Counted from the first letter of the stretch, positions 14,338 to 30,100 are shown. The stretch: 64,000 nt of DNA from Glandiceps talaboti (GCF_964340395.1 NC_135554.1:26169592-26233591); one strand, 5' to 3'. The notes: generated by a model not told the origin, from the sequence alone. Translations and numbers: made by a program.

Positions 14338-15080
14338 GGTCTTGGTGTCATTGTCAATAGACTTTACCAGTATTAGCTTATGTAACGAAGCGGTATTAAA
14401 TAGTATCAAAGATATTTAAATACTACAAGCTTTAGTAGAGAAAGCTAGTTTTTATTTTCATAGAAAATGATGTCACATGAAAAGCAAGTTTTGATTCTGA
14501 ATGATGTCACAAGGAATCGGACAAATTCCAAATCCACGCAAGAAGTTATTATTGAGAGCATGATAAGATGAGCAGCCGCACCTAACCTCTACCGGTAGTA
14601 CCGCCTCGAAACGCGAAAAACGCCCTTCCCAAATCTTCAAGGAATGACTCGAGCGCCCTCATTCAACCGATGGGCTACGACAGCTAAAGATAACATATCG
14701 CTTATCTTTGTCAGGAAAATGAAAACCTTCGTCGCAGAAGGTGACTGTTACTTTGAATTTCTGTAGTAAGACAGACCTCCAGTCGCCAATCAAACGAAAC
14801 TTGATTAGTTTTCTCGGTGGCACATAGACTGAAACCGGCGCTGAATAGAAAACGGCCTTGTTTTGTACGAGGTTGAAGTTCATTTGCATATGAATATATA
14901 TTTGCATAGGAATGAGTTTAGCAGGGAAACAAGTTTAGTGAGTGGGACACTTGATACTCCACGGGTGCATACAGCCATTCAAAGACACACATCGTGCTGA
15001 AAAACAGAAGGTTTTTATACCTTTGTACGTTCGCTGCTTCCCCCGTATGTGACAGGCAGGTAATGTCTGACCCATCTAGA

Positions 15081-15147
15081 ATGACATGGAGGGTATTTTG
15101 GTGTTGTCGAGGGAGATCGTGGCTACTGTTTTTGGTATTCTGCTGGG
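15081..15147 (+). CDS. ror: ROR exon 1: signal peptide
   Basis: The exon encodes a basic N-terminus ([13 protein letters not shown]) followed by a hydrophobic run ([10 protein letters not shown]). This is a plausible secretory signal, cut by a strong GTAAGT donor at 15148 in phase 1. It fits the phase-1 acceptor of the linker exon at 51458. A second in-frame ATG lies upstream at 15063 and would add MSDPSR. I prefer 15081 because it has an A at -3 and gives a normal signal peptide. The frame is closed upstream by a TGA near 14952. The assignment across a 36-kb intron rests on phase and signal-peptide logic; it has not been shown by transcript. Confidence 0.72.
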
Positions 15148-18100
15148 GTAAGTGATTTACTTGCTTGATACGAACACGAAGAAAACGACATGACCACCAC
15201 AGCTATCAAAACTTTTAACTGTAATGATCTATTCACCCCATCCACTACTCGAATACAGACACCCCTTTGATTTTTTAAACCCAAAACATGACATTAGATC
15301 GACGATGACCGTTATTTGTGTGGTTGCAAGTGAAGGGAAGTTGTTTAGGGGAGATAGCGTCCATGTAAAGTGAGTGGTTGGTGCTAGAAAGTAAGAGCTG
15401 TGTATATCTCCCAAGTCTCAGGTCTGTCAAAGTTTATAACATGCTGCGCTATGGTTTGATGGTAAACAGGGGCCTCGTTCTGTCGGCCCGATCAATATCA
15501 TACGCCATAGAAGTCAAACTTGGCGATAACAGTTGCGGTTGATTTTAATGGAATGTGTATGTGAAATCACGGCAATGATGATCGTTATCCCGTGTTTTGC
15601 TGTTGTGAAGAAATTCCGATGTACGACCAGTATTTTTCGTACCATATTGTAACAATGCCCCGGCTAGCGTATTTGACGATAGTATTAACGTCTATTGTGC
15701 GGTCACTTTTATTGTCTCACACATTTCAACCCAAACTGTCAAAACTTTCGACAGCGCAACGTGATGCCCATAAACTAAATTGTTTTGTGTCGATGACGTA
15801 ATATTTAACGTGCTTTATGATTTTCACGTTTACTTCTGATGTGATTTCGTAACTATGTTGCAAAAGGGATGCAGAGAATAATCTACTTGGAAATACAGGT
15901 TTGTTGCAGGCACTTTATTTTCATCAATGTCAAATTAAAGTTGTATGCTTTCATATTTTAGCGATCACAATTTCGGAATGAATGATTACAGGTTTAGAAT
16001 TTCCTCTATTCCACATAACTGACTAAAACCAAGGTAAGGCCGTAGACATTACCTGGTTTGAAAGGACTATTGCTAGAGGTGTGGCAAGTCTGGGGGATAA
16101 AAAATGTTTGAAAATGTAAAGATGGGATTTTGTAACATGCAAGGATTTAGTAGTTCTTTTATTTGTTACTCTTAGAACCAACCTCCTTGTCAAAAACTGT
16201 CTACACAGAGAGAAGTGGTCTGGGTAACTCTGTCAAAATACTTTTTGCAAATGAAGTGGTAACATTGTCCAAAGAAGAGAATTAAAAATTTATTCTGGTA
16301 TAGTGTGGTAAAGTATTGTATTATCGCTTGGGGACATGATTACAGTGTCTATTTGTAGTGAAAGAATCACCATGCATTGAAAATCGGTAGGAGCCAAGCG
16401 ATGCACACTTGGTCAGAGATTAAAACTGTAGCAGGTATAGAGAGAAGGCTTTAGGAAAGAGAGCAAAGTTGTTTTCGACAACATTTAACCAATACACATC
16501 AGGGTATGCATGAGTAGTTCTTTCAGTGTGCAAAGTTTCCATGGAGGACAATGGACTGTCTAATAATGAGCCCAAATGAATTTGATCAGTGTGTTCAAAG
16601 AAAGAATGAGAGGGAGATTTCCATGCAAATGGCAGCTACTGACTGACTGATTACCTCAGCTCAGTCGCTCTGTTGCGTCCACATCCACTCTTGCACACAG
16701 TGAAAAGATATGCTCAACCGCCATTGAAAAATGCCCTGTTTACTTTCTGTGTTGTTCTTGGAGTGAATTTTCGAAGTGACCCCTGTTATTGTGTGTGAGT
16801 GGCACTCATACCGCACTTTGAACAACAAAATTAGTTGATAGGGGGAAATATTTGACTGTTTCCTTTTGAACTCAACCCAAGCCATCACCCCTATGGTTCA
16901 GAATGCCAGCACATCTGATAGTCGGCATAGTGAAATTGAATTGATGAGAAAACAAGATTTGGATGGGAAAGAGTTTCTCTACTGCCTTGAGGGATCTGAT
17001 TACAGAAACAGACACCAAGTATGGCTAGCTAAGAATTATACACAGCCTCTAGAATCAGAATTTACAATTCAACAAAAACGACTTTTAATGAATTCGTAGT
17101 TATCACCATTGATTGTACTTTCAGCAGTAGAACTACTAGAAGTTAATAGAACATTGCCAAGATGACCCCTGACCCCAACATGGTTTCAGTGAATGAAGAT
17201 TGGCAGAATTTGATGATTTTAATTACAGTAGACTGAGGGAAATTGAACAGAAATTGAGGGTAAATAATTATGATAGTGAGTGAAAGGTGAATATGGTAAC
17301 TACCAGTTTTGAAAGCAAGAAAGCCGAGAGAGTAATAACAAGACTTTTTGTAAGGAAAGGTGCTAAATTATTACAATACTTTCAGTTATGGAAATTGACA
17401 AGGCACTTACATTGAAAATGATAAAAAAATGGCAATGGATATATGGGTAAATAGTAGACAAGTGAGCAAGTAAGAAAAAGTACAGGAAGTTATTTCAGTT
17501 GTTTTGAAGGAGGAGCGAAGCGTTAGGGGGTTTTAGTAACGACAGTGTTAATACCCCCAGTATAAGACCACTTTTTGAACTACAACAAAAGGCTTTCATT
17601 TGGGGTCCATTATGTGTACAGTTGTAATTGTTAAACAACATGCTGAAATGCCTATCACAGGCTTTGACATAACAGTAAATAGTGGTGCCCATTTTCATTT
17701 CCATTGTGAAAGGAAAAAAACACAGACGTAGTGTGAATGTGTAAAATGTATTTGTGTCAAGAGTAGAAGTAGATCTTGTCATTTAAACTGATCATGGTGT
17801 AGTAATGTAGCTAGCTGTAAAAATGATGATGAATTTAAGGTATTTCTACACATATCAATTACATAGATTTTTAATAGTCAATGAAACTTGGAGGTGTTGA
17901 TATACAAGACTTCTCTGTCCTCAGTCCTTGCTAACCTCAGAAGTAGTCATTTTACATTCTTGGCTCAAGTTCTAAGGGCTATTATTAGTACAATACACTA
18001 GTATATGTATATGTATACATCTATGACTTTTCATTCATGAATGTTGACAGTACAAGTATTTTATGATTATAAAATTAATTCCCTCATTTGGGACCTAACA

Positions 18101-21100
18101 GAAACACAAAGACTAGGTCAGAGGACAATACAAATAACCAGGAATGATGACGAAGTCCAAATGAAATAAACCAATATTTGAAATTATTCAGACAGAGACT
18201 GGCAGTTATTAAGTGTTTAATTCTGTTTACAAATGCAGAAAAAATGTGGAAAGTCTCTCTCATTTTAAAATAGTTTATTTTATTATTATTATTAAACTTT
18301 ATTTCGAGAGAGAAAAGAATGCAAAAACGCTCATAAACATCCCATAGATAATAACTATACATAAAAAACAGCATTTTAAAACAAGTAAGACTTTAAAAAG
18401 ACAAACTGACAAATACACACATGAACAAATAAAAGCCTTTAAAAAATACAACAAATCTCTATACAATTTATGAATCCCCGAATAGAGGATTGTATCGGAA
18501 TTGAGCACCACTGCAATTAAACTATTATTATGACTGTTTCCAATACATTCAAAAAAGTTGTACATTGTACATTATATTTAACTTTAAAATATTTTGATAT
18601 CGTTGTTATGGTGTCCAGTGATTCAGAAAAAGAATAATATAAGCATTGTTAGTAATAGTAAATACTAGTATATTTCATTGAAGGAGGACACATGACAGAT
18701 GTCAATGCAGTTATATACTGAATATGGACAGGCCAAGCCTTGGGTTTCATTTTGTGTCGGTACACATGTACTTTGTGTTCAGTTCTTGTGAGAACATCAC
18801 AAAGTAGCTAGAAGTAGTTACAATAAAAACTCTCTGTTCAGTCAGTTCTTCCAGATAAATTGATTTCCAACTTTTGCCAGTACTGAAAGTAAAGTCAGAA
18901 ATGGTGTGAACTTATTAAACAATGATGACATCATTATAAGTAGATGTATTGTTTAGATAGATGTTTTCCAAACAGATTATGTAAATTGTACAGGTACAGG
19001 TGTGTCTCCATTGTCTTATGCTAGTGGGCATCTTTTAAAACAAAATGCAATAGATGAATATATGTTGTATACATAGGGAGGCCAAGATATCAACATTTGC
19101 ATGAGGTTCCTTTTCGTCTGTCCCAAGTCTGTTCTGCTATGTTCTTTTCCTAATAGTAATAAACAACCAAAACTACTTTATACTAGTCAGATTTGATAAG
19201 GTTAGTGGTCACACTGAAAATTTTTAACGAAAAAAGAAAAATATTGTGGGGATGGAATGGAGATAATTTTTTAATTACTTTTAAAGAAACACAACAGAAG
19301 TTTTAATGTTTTTTTTGCTTCGTTTGAAAGGACCACTACTGCCATGCACAGTTCAGAATACAATGGCAGGTAAGAAAAAAAGGAAAATGGGAGAGCAAAA
19401 AAGGAATATGCGTTGAAAAACAACTTTACTTGTCTCCATTGTTTTGAAGGTATATTATTGGGGCCAGTGTGTATTATTGTTTGTGTTATTCTGATGTCAT
19501 TACACATTCACACAGAAAAACAAAAATTAAGATTAAAAAAAATATCCGATGAAAAGGTAGTGGAACATATAGATAGGTGTTTTAATTCTGTCGTGTTTTC
19601 TTTTGTAAAGAGTATATCCTTCACTGATGTTATTTTCAATTCACTATTAAAACTAGTACTAGGATACTTTCTAAGCATATAGCCATTGGCTGTGTAGATC
19701 AGTACAGTAATAACAGTGGGGTATACATACTCACTGCTGTGTAGAAACGTAGCTTCAATACACATGTGGCTGGAGGCAAGAAATAAGTAATGCTAGCCCT
19801 TGGAAATACTCTGTCGTTGTCTTCAACTATACTGTCATCAGTCTCATTCAAATGAGTCAGACTCATCACAGTGTCATAGTGTGTTATCATCAGACGTGAC
19901 AGCACAGTAGAGTCCTGGTGCCACAAGTGAAAGCAATATACCTTGTCAAGTATTTCAAATCATAGCAAGTAAAGGGTAGCATTGAGGAGCTGTTTGCACT
20001 GGCTAATATTGACTAAGAATCAGAGGTACAATGAGACTCAAGTATCAAGGTGTAAGCAGAAAGATAAATAGGGCCAGCAACCAGTAGAAGTTCACAGATT
20101 AGGATAAACCTAAGAATCAATAGATCTTGTCATTCATATCCCCTACATCTGTTAGTGATTGATCTGCATTGAATATGCATAGGCATTCTAAGTAAATTAC
20201 AGTATGTACTCTCACTCTGTGATAAACACTATGACAAACAATACCAGTCAAATCTGCCAGTCTGCTTCACTTCTGAATTTACAGTGAGTGGAAAAAAAAA
20301 AGTTGTGAAAACTAAAGTCTGTGGTAAAAGTGACTAAAATAGTTCACAGTGTGTGATTGTGATGTTTCGTATGATCAAACATTTGGAAATTGACATTTTT
20401 TATGGGTGAAAGATGGTTGTTGTGTACTGTCAAACTAAAATCCTGTTTATGACTGAGATTGGCCCAGGTGAGTCTACTTTCACAAACAGATCACACCAAT
20501 GTGAAGGATTTCCATGGCAACCATCCAAATTTTATACAAGAATTTGGGAGACCCACTAATTTCTCTAATGCATTTATTTCACAATAATGGCAGCCGCACT
20601 CTCTCATGACAAATGTAAGTTATTAACCAAGCTACACATGTCAATCCAAAACCCAATACAGCGTAAAAATGAAGGAAATAGGGTGAAACTTTCCATGATT
20701 CCCATCATAGTGTATTTCCTGAATCTTCCATTGTCTGGACAGTAATGGCAGACTAGCATTCCAGCTGCCAGTTTGATGTTGCCGATACCGTAGTTTAGTC
20801 TCTTACGGAAACATGTCAGGTCATGTGGTGATCACAGCTCCAATTAATCTCAGGAGTGTGAAGATTTGGGTTTCAATCCAATGAAATGATTTTACATGTT
20901 AAATAATATATAAATGTATATGGAAGATTACATTCTTCTCCTGTGACAGCACCACTGAGAACAACTTAGGTCCTTTTGATGAATGTATTCAGTCCAGCAA
21001 ATCAAATTTTGCTCTGTCAAATACACATCCTACCATCAATTTTAGATAATTCGCATTTGGTTCGGGCCATAATCTGTCTTTTGACGTTGTCTGGCACATA

Positions 21101-24100
21101 CTCCATCTCCAGTGAAATCAAATTTGCACCGTGTCTGATGAGATCAAAGCGGTGCTGGAAGAAAAAAAGCCAGAGAAGTGACCAAGGAATATAAAACAAG
21201 CTTATTAAGAGAAAATCTCTCACTTTTGAAAAGGCAGATCAAAATAATCCCTAGCATAGATTAAAAATGAGATTCCTTTACGTGATACAGCTGTGTTGAG
21301 TGTGTTAAGCTATTTACAAGTGAAACTAAAGATTTACATACTTATGTGACTAGAACAGTAGAGAGACATTTGGCACAGTAACTAAAACTAGAGAGAATTT
21401 GGGTGCAGTAACTTAATAAAGCATAACTTAGTATTGAAGAATTTGGGCAGTCTGTATGAATTAGTGGTGAGTGAGTGAACACACAGTCTGATACTCATAG
21501 GGGGCTGAAACAACTCATGTGGATAAAAATTGATTGAATGACACAATCTTCTTTTAGAACAAGAACTATGTAGTCTACACCTGGCAAATCACAGTTTTAA
21601 TGAGTACACGGTTTATTCAACTAAAAGGTACAATGTTTAAACATTGTACTGGTACAAAACAATGTCTTTCTTTCTGAGACAAGCACGTTTTGTGAACTAA
21701 AATTGACTGTTTTAATGTAATGGAGTTATTAACAAATGTTATTAAAAAATTACTCAAATTAATAAATTTGATTTAATTATGAATGGAGTTTAAGTTAAGA
21801 GTGGAATTTCTTTTTATATGTAGTCATAACAAGCAGTTAATCAGATAAGGTTAATTAGAAGATAATAGGGGAAATCAAATTAAGTCCAAAATGTCCATGT
21901 AAAGAATGAAGTGTTTATTACATTTGGAGTGATCATTGCTAACACCTCTGCTGCCATTTCAACAAATTCAAGTGTATTGCCTATATAGAATTGTTGTAAT
22001 TTAGAAGACCTGATGTATTGATCATTTAATGAAAACCAAGTTTGTTAATGGAGTAGCAGCTAATGGAAACAGTCAAGTATGTATTATGCAATGGTTAAAC
22101 AGTGAAACTATACTGTATGTACAGTACAGTTTGAAAACCACAATATTAGAAACCATAAACTTAATGTACAGTATACCAATATTGCTTATTCAAAAAAGGA
22201 AAAACAAATTTCAACAATTGAAGAGTATAAAATTTAAATGTATAAATCAAAACAAAATCGTAGCATACATGTTGGGGGGGGGGGGGGGGTTACATGAATA
22301 AAGGTGTAACAATGGAGTCAAAATACACAGTTTGTGCTTGCCTTTGCACAGTTTACAAAAAAGCTGTCAATATTCATACTACAATAAGCAAGTACATGTA
22401 TAACTATAAGTTTTCATGTTCACCTTCTGTTTACTCCACTAAGTTTTTTTCATGGAATGGAAGTATGTTTTGCGGTGAATACCATGAAACAGTGACTCAT
22501 AAGACACAACACCTCAAGTCAGTTCGGTCATTCAGATAGGAGTAATATGGAACAATGTTTGATCCTTGAAATTCAGGTATGTTTGGTGTCTTACAAGGAT
22601 ATGATGGGTAAAGAAAAGCTGGAATGAATTCTGTAGTGAGGGGAAGCTACTGATGACAGTAACTCAAAATTGAATAGAGGGGGATTTCTAGAGGTTGAGG
22701 TGAGGTGATGGGATGGTGTTCTGGTGGTTTATGATGATAGGATGGATAGAGGAAACATTCAAGGTAGATTTTCATGAAAGTCAAGAAATTACGGTTCAAG
22801 ATAAATTGATGCAAGACACTGATTTTAGTCAAATTGTAGTGGCATAATCGTGGGTGTCTATATGGTGTTGGTGATTCACCAATCTCAATGATAACAGCCT
22901 GTAGATGCTGTATGTGAGTTGTAGTAAAAATGCAGTGATAAAATTCCAACCAGTGTTGCCTTGCAGTGTCTAAAAGATATGGTTGCTAGGAAACCATCCA
23001 TGGATACATTCAAATGATCACATCTTATCTAGTGAGAGTAGTAGTGCTATCAACTCCCCAGCTATACACTTCACACTTTGCAGATACATTCTAATTATAG
23101 GAGCTGTATTTACATACTTGTTTTTGCTGAACTTTGTGGCTTACATGAGAGCGGCAGTCATGTTTTGTTGTTGGCAGAATGCCATAGGTGAAACAAGTGA
23201 CTGCTGAAGGCCGAATGTGAGCTTGCTAAAAATGTCAGCTATTGTTGCCCACACTACTTCACATTGCATGTCATTTGTTGGAATTGGGAGCTCTTTTTTA
23301 TCAACAATTTTTTTGTCTTTTACTAGTCGTCTAGTAAAATGCAGTTCATTGAAAATGCTCTCCTTAGAATCACTTCCCAGAGGAATACTTTACCTTGGAA
23401 CGGATTTTCATAAAAGTCTGCATTCTTACTATTATTTCCCTTTAGTAAAATGTATGCAGGATGATTATTTATTGCACATTCTTTCCTCCAATTTGCATCC
23501 TACTTTATGAATAAATTTAATACAGTTTGTTGTATATATCATGAAAATTTATGTTGTCCTCTGAAATTCTTCATTTTAGCTTTATAAGTTATAGTGGACA
23601 TTACCTCTGTATTGTCCTTTTCAAGAACAAGGTATTCAGAAGTACAGAACAGTTTCAGTTTAGTGATGTCTAGCTACTTCTTGATGGAAACGAAATAATG
23701 AATGTGAAATTCTGTCAGATATTAACCTTAAAAATGTCAAAATTGCCACCATCTACTTTTGGATAGAGTGGGGCAGGGGATATTGTAGGGGATATTGTCT
23801 TTGTGTCTTCAGTTGTGGTCATTTTGACAAAATCTATGGTGGATGCTGTTTTCTTTTAATAGGATGTAACATAAAAAAACTAGTTTTCTCTGCAATGCAT
23901 GTAATTGATTTTATTTTATGTTTCTGTTGGTTACATTGTACATACGTTAAATATTTTGACATAAATGTTTTGCAATCTTTTATACAAAATTGAATAGCTA
24001 GTTTAAATTAAACACATTACTGAAATTATTTGTTACGTAAAATTCGTCATTAAAATGAACTAAATTGACAGCGGATATAGGATATCATGTTATGACTTGC

Positions 24101-27100
24101 TGGATAAATTTTGATTTTGGAGTAACACCGGTTTTAGTATATTTGTATGATGTAAAGTGTAATGTGTTAATTCTCGTAGGATTAAACAGAAATGTGAAAA
24201 TAGTTGATAAAAGGTGTATCTAGCTGATATCGGCAACACTTGCATAGCAATCTAATGTTTCTAAAATCTTTTCTCTTATTTTCTCATTTTCAATGAAAAC
24301 ATTCCTTGAGCCAAGTAAAACAGTGTTCGGAATCCGTGAGTATTTGTGAAAACAACTGTGAAGTTAAACAGTTCACATAGCACACATTCAGTACAATGAA
24401 ATAATATACTGCAACTAAATGAAAGAATTATGTTTTTTTGTTGTTTCAAAATCTTCATTTAACGTTGTCTTTCTAAAAAGAGTGGGCTTATTTACCAATA
24501 CTGAGTTAGGATGCAGATTTCTTTCGCCACGGGGTATGGCTTTGCTGCTTGGCGAAAGAGAAATATAGTGAATCAGGAGATTGGATTTGTAGATAGTATA
24601 CATCATTTGTCTGTAGGCTTTACAGTTTCATGAAAGTGAATTAGGTTGAGACAAATTGGATGTCTACATCGGTTTCATCAAAACTGTCATTTTAAACGAT
24701 GTTGTACCATGAGATCAATACAACAGTTGTTCCATTCTCTACAAAACTCTGTGTTCCTTACTGGTTAAAAAAGAAGGTAAAACATAAACTGTAATAATTC
24801 AATTTTAACAAAATGACTGAAAATTGTGTGAAAATTAGCAAAACTTCGTCATCACACTGGTGAAAATTTAAAACCTATCAGATAATAAACTTTTCAGCCT
24901 TCCATTGTTGCTGGGATGATAATGTTTCACTTCAAGAGAATTTTTGTTAGTCTTAAAGTCTGACCAAGTTTATGAAATTTGTGTGTGTTTTGTGTTGTGT
25001 AGTGTGTAGGGTGAAGAGCTCATTGACATAATTCAGTCTAAAGTGTTTGCATTCCATGGTTGACAAGGGGTGAAACTCAAGGATAGCTATGTCTGAATAC
25101 CAATAATTCCACTTCTTGTGTCACGCTAGAACTGTACATCAGTCTGACCTGGCATACGTGTATTTTATGGCATTAGAACTCAACACAAAGGCTCAGAAAT
25201 AGTGTCAGTAATGAAGGACATGGCATACTGAAGATACTGTAGTCAAAACCCTCTTAAAATGATAATAGTTGGTAATTATCTTTTTGCCGTGACCTGGGAG
25301 GGGGCAAAGGTCATGAGGTCATCTTGGAGAATGTGTTGTAGCATTTCAATTGAAAGGAACCCATAGATCAATAACAATAAATAAACATTTGATAGTCTTG
25401 AAGGTCAAAGGTCAGATTATGGGTGAAAAAGAAAGGATAATGCAATAGAAGTGGTAGTAATATGATTTTTATGTGAATCTTAGGTGAAATGTCAGTGGAA
25501 CGCCCCTTTATGCGCAGAAGATGTTAAAATGTAGCCACTGGTATACTTATCATAGTTATTTGCTCTGCAAGTATATTTTGTCATCCACAATACTTTTGTT
25601 ATGTTTTAAGATTCCCAGTATCAGAGAAGAGTAAATGTAACATAGAAAATTGCAGTGATTTCAATACCTGACTGTACCATAATTTTTATTGGAAACCCTT
25701 GTAAAATACCTGGGGAACTTACATACAGTATATACATGTATCTACTTACCAATCTTGATTACACACTGGTAAGAAAACCAGGTTAACTTAGGTAAATTTG
25801 ACCTACTAACCACCCTTAATTAAAACACTGGTACTAAAGTAGATCTAACTGAAATGGAGAGACTGCTATTTGGAATGTTGTGAAATATCTTAAAAGTATT
25901 TATTTTCAAGAAAGTATTGGTACAAAGTACCAGAACACAATGATCATTTTGTGGTATATGTCCACCTGTCAATGCTATTAATACTTGTCTGTTTATAGTC
26001 TAGTTAGACACATTAGCTTGATAGGGGACACTATTAATAGTATAAACATCAAAAATTAAATATTTACAGAGTTGGATGGTGTAAAATATTATTAAGTCAG
26101 CATACAGGTGGAATCATTTATTTGTGTTGTGGTCAAATGATATTTACAAGTTTGGACTGTTACAAGTGTGTTTATTATGTCCATGGAATATATGCCATTA
26201 ATTTATTAGTGAGTTCATTGCTTCAACATAACAAAGTGAATGTTTTGTGAAATTTGTCTGATGTATATTACCACACAGGATGAAAATATAGTGTACTGAA
26301 ACAGACAGGCTTCATATAGGTGTGGGAGAAACCAATTTGTACTACAGGGGAGGCAGCTTGATTTTTGAAGGGTTGAGAAATGCAGTGTATGTACAAAGGT
26401 GCAGGTTAGCCCACCTGTACTAGTTTTAAAGGACTAAAATTACTAAACTATTTCAGCTATCCTAACTGCTATTTTTACTTTTTGAATTTTCGCTTGAAAG
26501 CAAGTGAAAATTAAAAATCAACATGGTACTTAGAATAGCTGAAATAATCCTTCCAGTTTACAGGGAAAGTAGGTAATGACATATTGGCCAAAAGTTAGTC
26601 TGAACAAAAGTTTCAAAAAATTTCTTTTTGTCGAGGATAATCTCATGTCGTTTGGAAATTTTTGGTAGAAATTTTATGGAAGCTTTCATTTTAAGTAAAT
26701 GTTAGCTTTACCTGGACGTTAATATTACTAGAAATATTGTAAGAACAAAAATAGTAAAAAGTACTTGAAAACTATCTCACATTAGCATTCTGAGATTTAA
26801 TGATTTTCCTGCAAGCAATAGTTTATCAAGAGTAAAGTTTTTGTTTCTTAGTGTAGCATAGTAAATGCATGAATGGTTGAGTGATTTACCTGTTTTCATT
26901 GTGTTCTGACTTCCCCTAGTCTAGATCGGTTTACAGCCACAGCCCACTGACTGCTTACACAGTGTATTTATTCAAAAATGAAGCTCTAATATCGATAGTT
27001 GCTGGCCTGGATTGGCCAATGATGTGAAATCTGATCTGTGGCTGTCAGGGAACGGAGGTGTAAAGTGTTGAATTAATGAGACCTGTATGAGCAGCAGATA

Positions 27101-30100
27101 GTCCAAGTCTGGTTGACGTGTCATGGCTTTTGAAATTTGAATTTGACTCACTTTGTTACTAGAGATGGCAAGGGTCGAAGTGTGATGAACTGTGAACTTC
27201 AGGCAGTGATTGGCATGTGTGTGATGTCAACACATGTTAATATGTGTGAGGGGGGGGGGGGGGTTGGGGGCTGGGGGTGGGTAGATGGTCAGAGTCTGTA
27301 ATAATTTTGAAATTTAGATTTGACCCACTTTGGATGTCATCACATGCTAATATGTGAGAGATGGTGGGGTTGGAGGAGGGTAGATGGTGGGGTTGGGGGA
27401 GGGTAGATGGTGGGGTTGGAGGAGGGTAGATGGTGGGGTTGGGGGAGGGTAGATGGTGGGTTTGGAGGAGGGTAGATGGTGGGGTTGGGGGAGGGTAGAC
27501 GGTGGGGTTGGAGGAGGGTAGATGGTGGGGTTGGGGGAGGGTAGATGGTGGGTTTGGAGGAGGGTAGATGGTGGGTTTGGAGGAGGGTAGATGGTAGGGT
27601 TGGGGAAAATCTTAATGTTTTATTGGTAATTAAACCAGTTCAAAGTTGTAGTGATAAGAAATGAACAATGCAACATTTACTCTTTGTTGGGAGACAGTTC
27701 AAATCATCCCGAATCAAGGGTGGTTTGTACATGCATAGACCCTCACCAAAGGTAGAAGGTATGTACATGCATAGACCCTCACCAAAGGTGAAACTTATGT
27801 ACATGCATAGACCTTCACCAAAGGTGGAAGGTTTGTACATGTAGCTATTTAGTACTGATGTGACAGTTAGTGGCACTGCATGGGATGTTTACATCCAGTA
27901 TTAGACACTTAGCATTTATTGACAGTGGGTCTTAGGGTGACTCTAGGTCTTACACATGTTAGTAAATTTGTCCACATTGTTGGTTATTCCATGGCACACA
28001 ATTCAAATATTCACTGTGCATGTCTGCTGTACAGGGCAGTGTCTAATATGAGAAATCGTCAAATCAAATTCAAAAAGGTTTTTAATTGAAATAATTATGT
28101 ATATAGTTTGCAAATTCATAAGTGAATGACATTTTTAAGCACCCTCCTGATATGCAATGTATTTTTTTAGTCAAAATCTGAAAAACCTAGTATGGTATTT
28201 ATTATTCATTTTGTGAGATAGAGTGACAGTTAGGGATTTTAACTTGAAAAAGATCTCCAGGAATATTATTTTATAATGCATATCTGTAGGAATGTGACTG
28301 ATGTGTAACTAAATATGAAATATTTGATTAAGAGAAAGTAAGAAGTTAGAGTGTAAATCCCAGAGGAAACTCTAGGCAACATCTGGACTGTAGAGAACAG
28401 TAGCATCCTACACATTTGTAGGTTTTACATGTAATTTTGTAGTTAGTGAAGCAAGATTGGAGAGTCACGTACACCAAGTCCCCAGGATCACAGTATTATT
28501 GTACTTAATAAAAGTAGAGATGATCCACAGAGTATTGATTAAATTTCTGAATCAGTATGAGTCTAGCCACCAATCCCAATTGTCATGCATTCATCTACCA
28601 GTCCGGATTGTCATGTTTCCATCCAATAATCCAGATTTTTATGTTTCCACCAAATCCTAGATAACATTAGCATTATTGTTGTGTAGTGTTTATACAATTC
28701 ATCTAAAGTAAATGATTGTAATACGAAATATATATATCATTCACATTCACTGTCTATAATCAACTCACATCACCCATCAAACACAATCTTTTTGCTCATT
28801 AATACAACATTTACAGTACAGTAGGAAAGATTGGTGCAATTGTTTCTGGTTTGCCAATATTCTGTAGTGATAAAACAAACTGAATATGGAAACAAAGCCC
28901 TAAATCAAACATTCACAACACTTATTAAACTAAAAGTATAAAGTATCTGACCATCTGTTATTTACATACTATTCATATAAACTCACCCAGCTTTGAGCAG
29001 AGAAAGTTGATTTTGTAAATGTACATTAATAGAGTGAAATATAATCATAAAGAAGGAAAATTAAACGAGCCAAATTTATTCTGAGTGTTCACTAGTGGTA
29101 ACCGGATAGTCAGGGTGTGTAAAATAAAACGAGGACATTAGATGGACCATAAAAGATGGCATGATAGAAAATCAATACCATCAGCACCCTTTCTTTTCAG
29201 TCAATAAAAAGTAATATAGCAACACCTATAAATCAATGATGATGATTGACAATGAGAGATGAAATTTAAACTGTCAAACTATGATGTGAGATCAATATGT
29301 CGCCAGATGTGAGGGGCAAGGTTTTTGTACCCTTGTTTATCTTCCATACATAGAATCCATTTACAACCAATTGTTTGTGAAGAATTATTTCACACCTTGT
29401 TCACCATGTTGTGTATAGATATACTCTTGTTGTTAATAATAAAAGTCAACTTTGATACCTTTCAATTCATACTACACCTGGATTCACTGTTTTAATTCAC
29501 TATTTGTCTATTAATTATTGTAGTGTTGAAAGTAATAATTACTTGTGACTGTACAAAGCTGTTTATATAGCTACATTGTAGTACTAGCCAAATTTATCAG
29601 TGTTAGTGACTGACAGCACAATTTGAAGTTTGGTAACTAGTTTATTTTTATCATTTCTGTGCTATGATAGATACTAGTTTGATTCATTTTAGGTTCTATT
29701 TGAAAAATCCAAACCTTAAAAAATGAGTTACTGTATCAACTTGTGAATTTTTTTTTGTTCATCACAAAAGTTCCAAGCAACAACGAAATAAATACTTTGC
29801 AAAGTGTAGACGACCTGCCATACAAGATACATTCACTCAGGCACTGTATATAGCATACATCAAACTGAACCTGAATTTTGTATGGGCCACCATCTTAGAA
29901 ATTACAACATCAACCACTCTCTTAGACCATCAACCAGTGTCTTAGACCATTAACCACTGTCTTAGACCATTGCCCACTCTCTTAGACCATCAACCAGTGT
30001 CTTAGACCATCAACCACTGTCTTAGACCATTGACCACTTTCTTAGACCATTGACCACTGTCTTAGAAAATCATCCACTGCACTGTCTTAGAACATCAACC

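Larger units (their letters stand above)
13030..15062. other. Intergenic region upstream of ROR
   Basis: No gene is supported. It contains a possible poly(A) signal (AATAAA, 13400), two related palindromic elements (13439-13530 and 14185-14337), a C-rich stretch (13632-13860) and the presumed ROR promoter with rising CpG content from about 14,500. I cannot place a transcription start. Confidence 0.5.

Noticed and set aside
16866-17099. 77-codon frame ([18 protein letters not shown])
   Set aside because: Looks somewhat protein-like, but it lacks an ATG at its start and a splice context, and lies in the ROR first intron; insufficient support.
27640-27876. Minus-strand TFGEGLCMY repeat protein
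   Set aside because: A 36-bp minisatellite keeps the frame open by chance; no homology.
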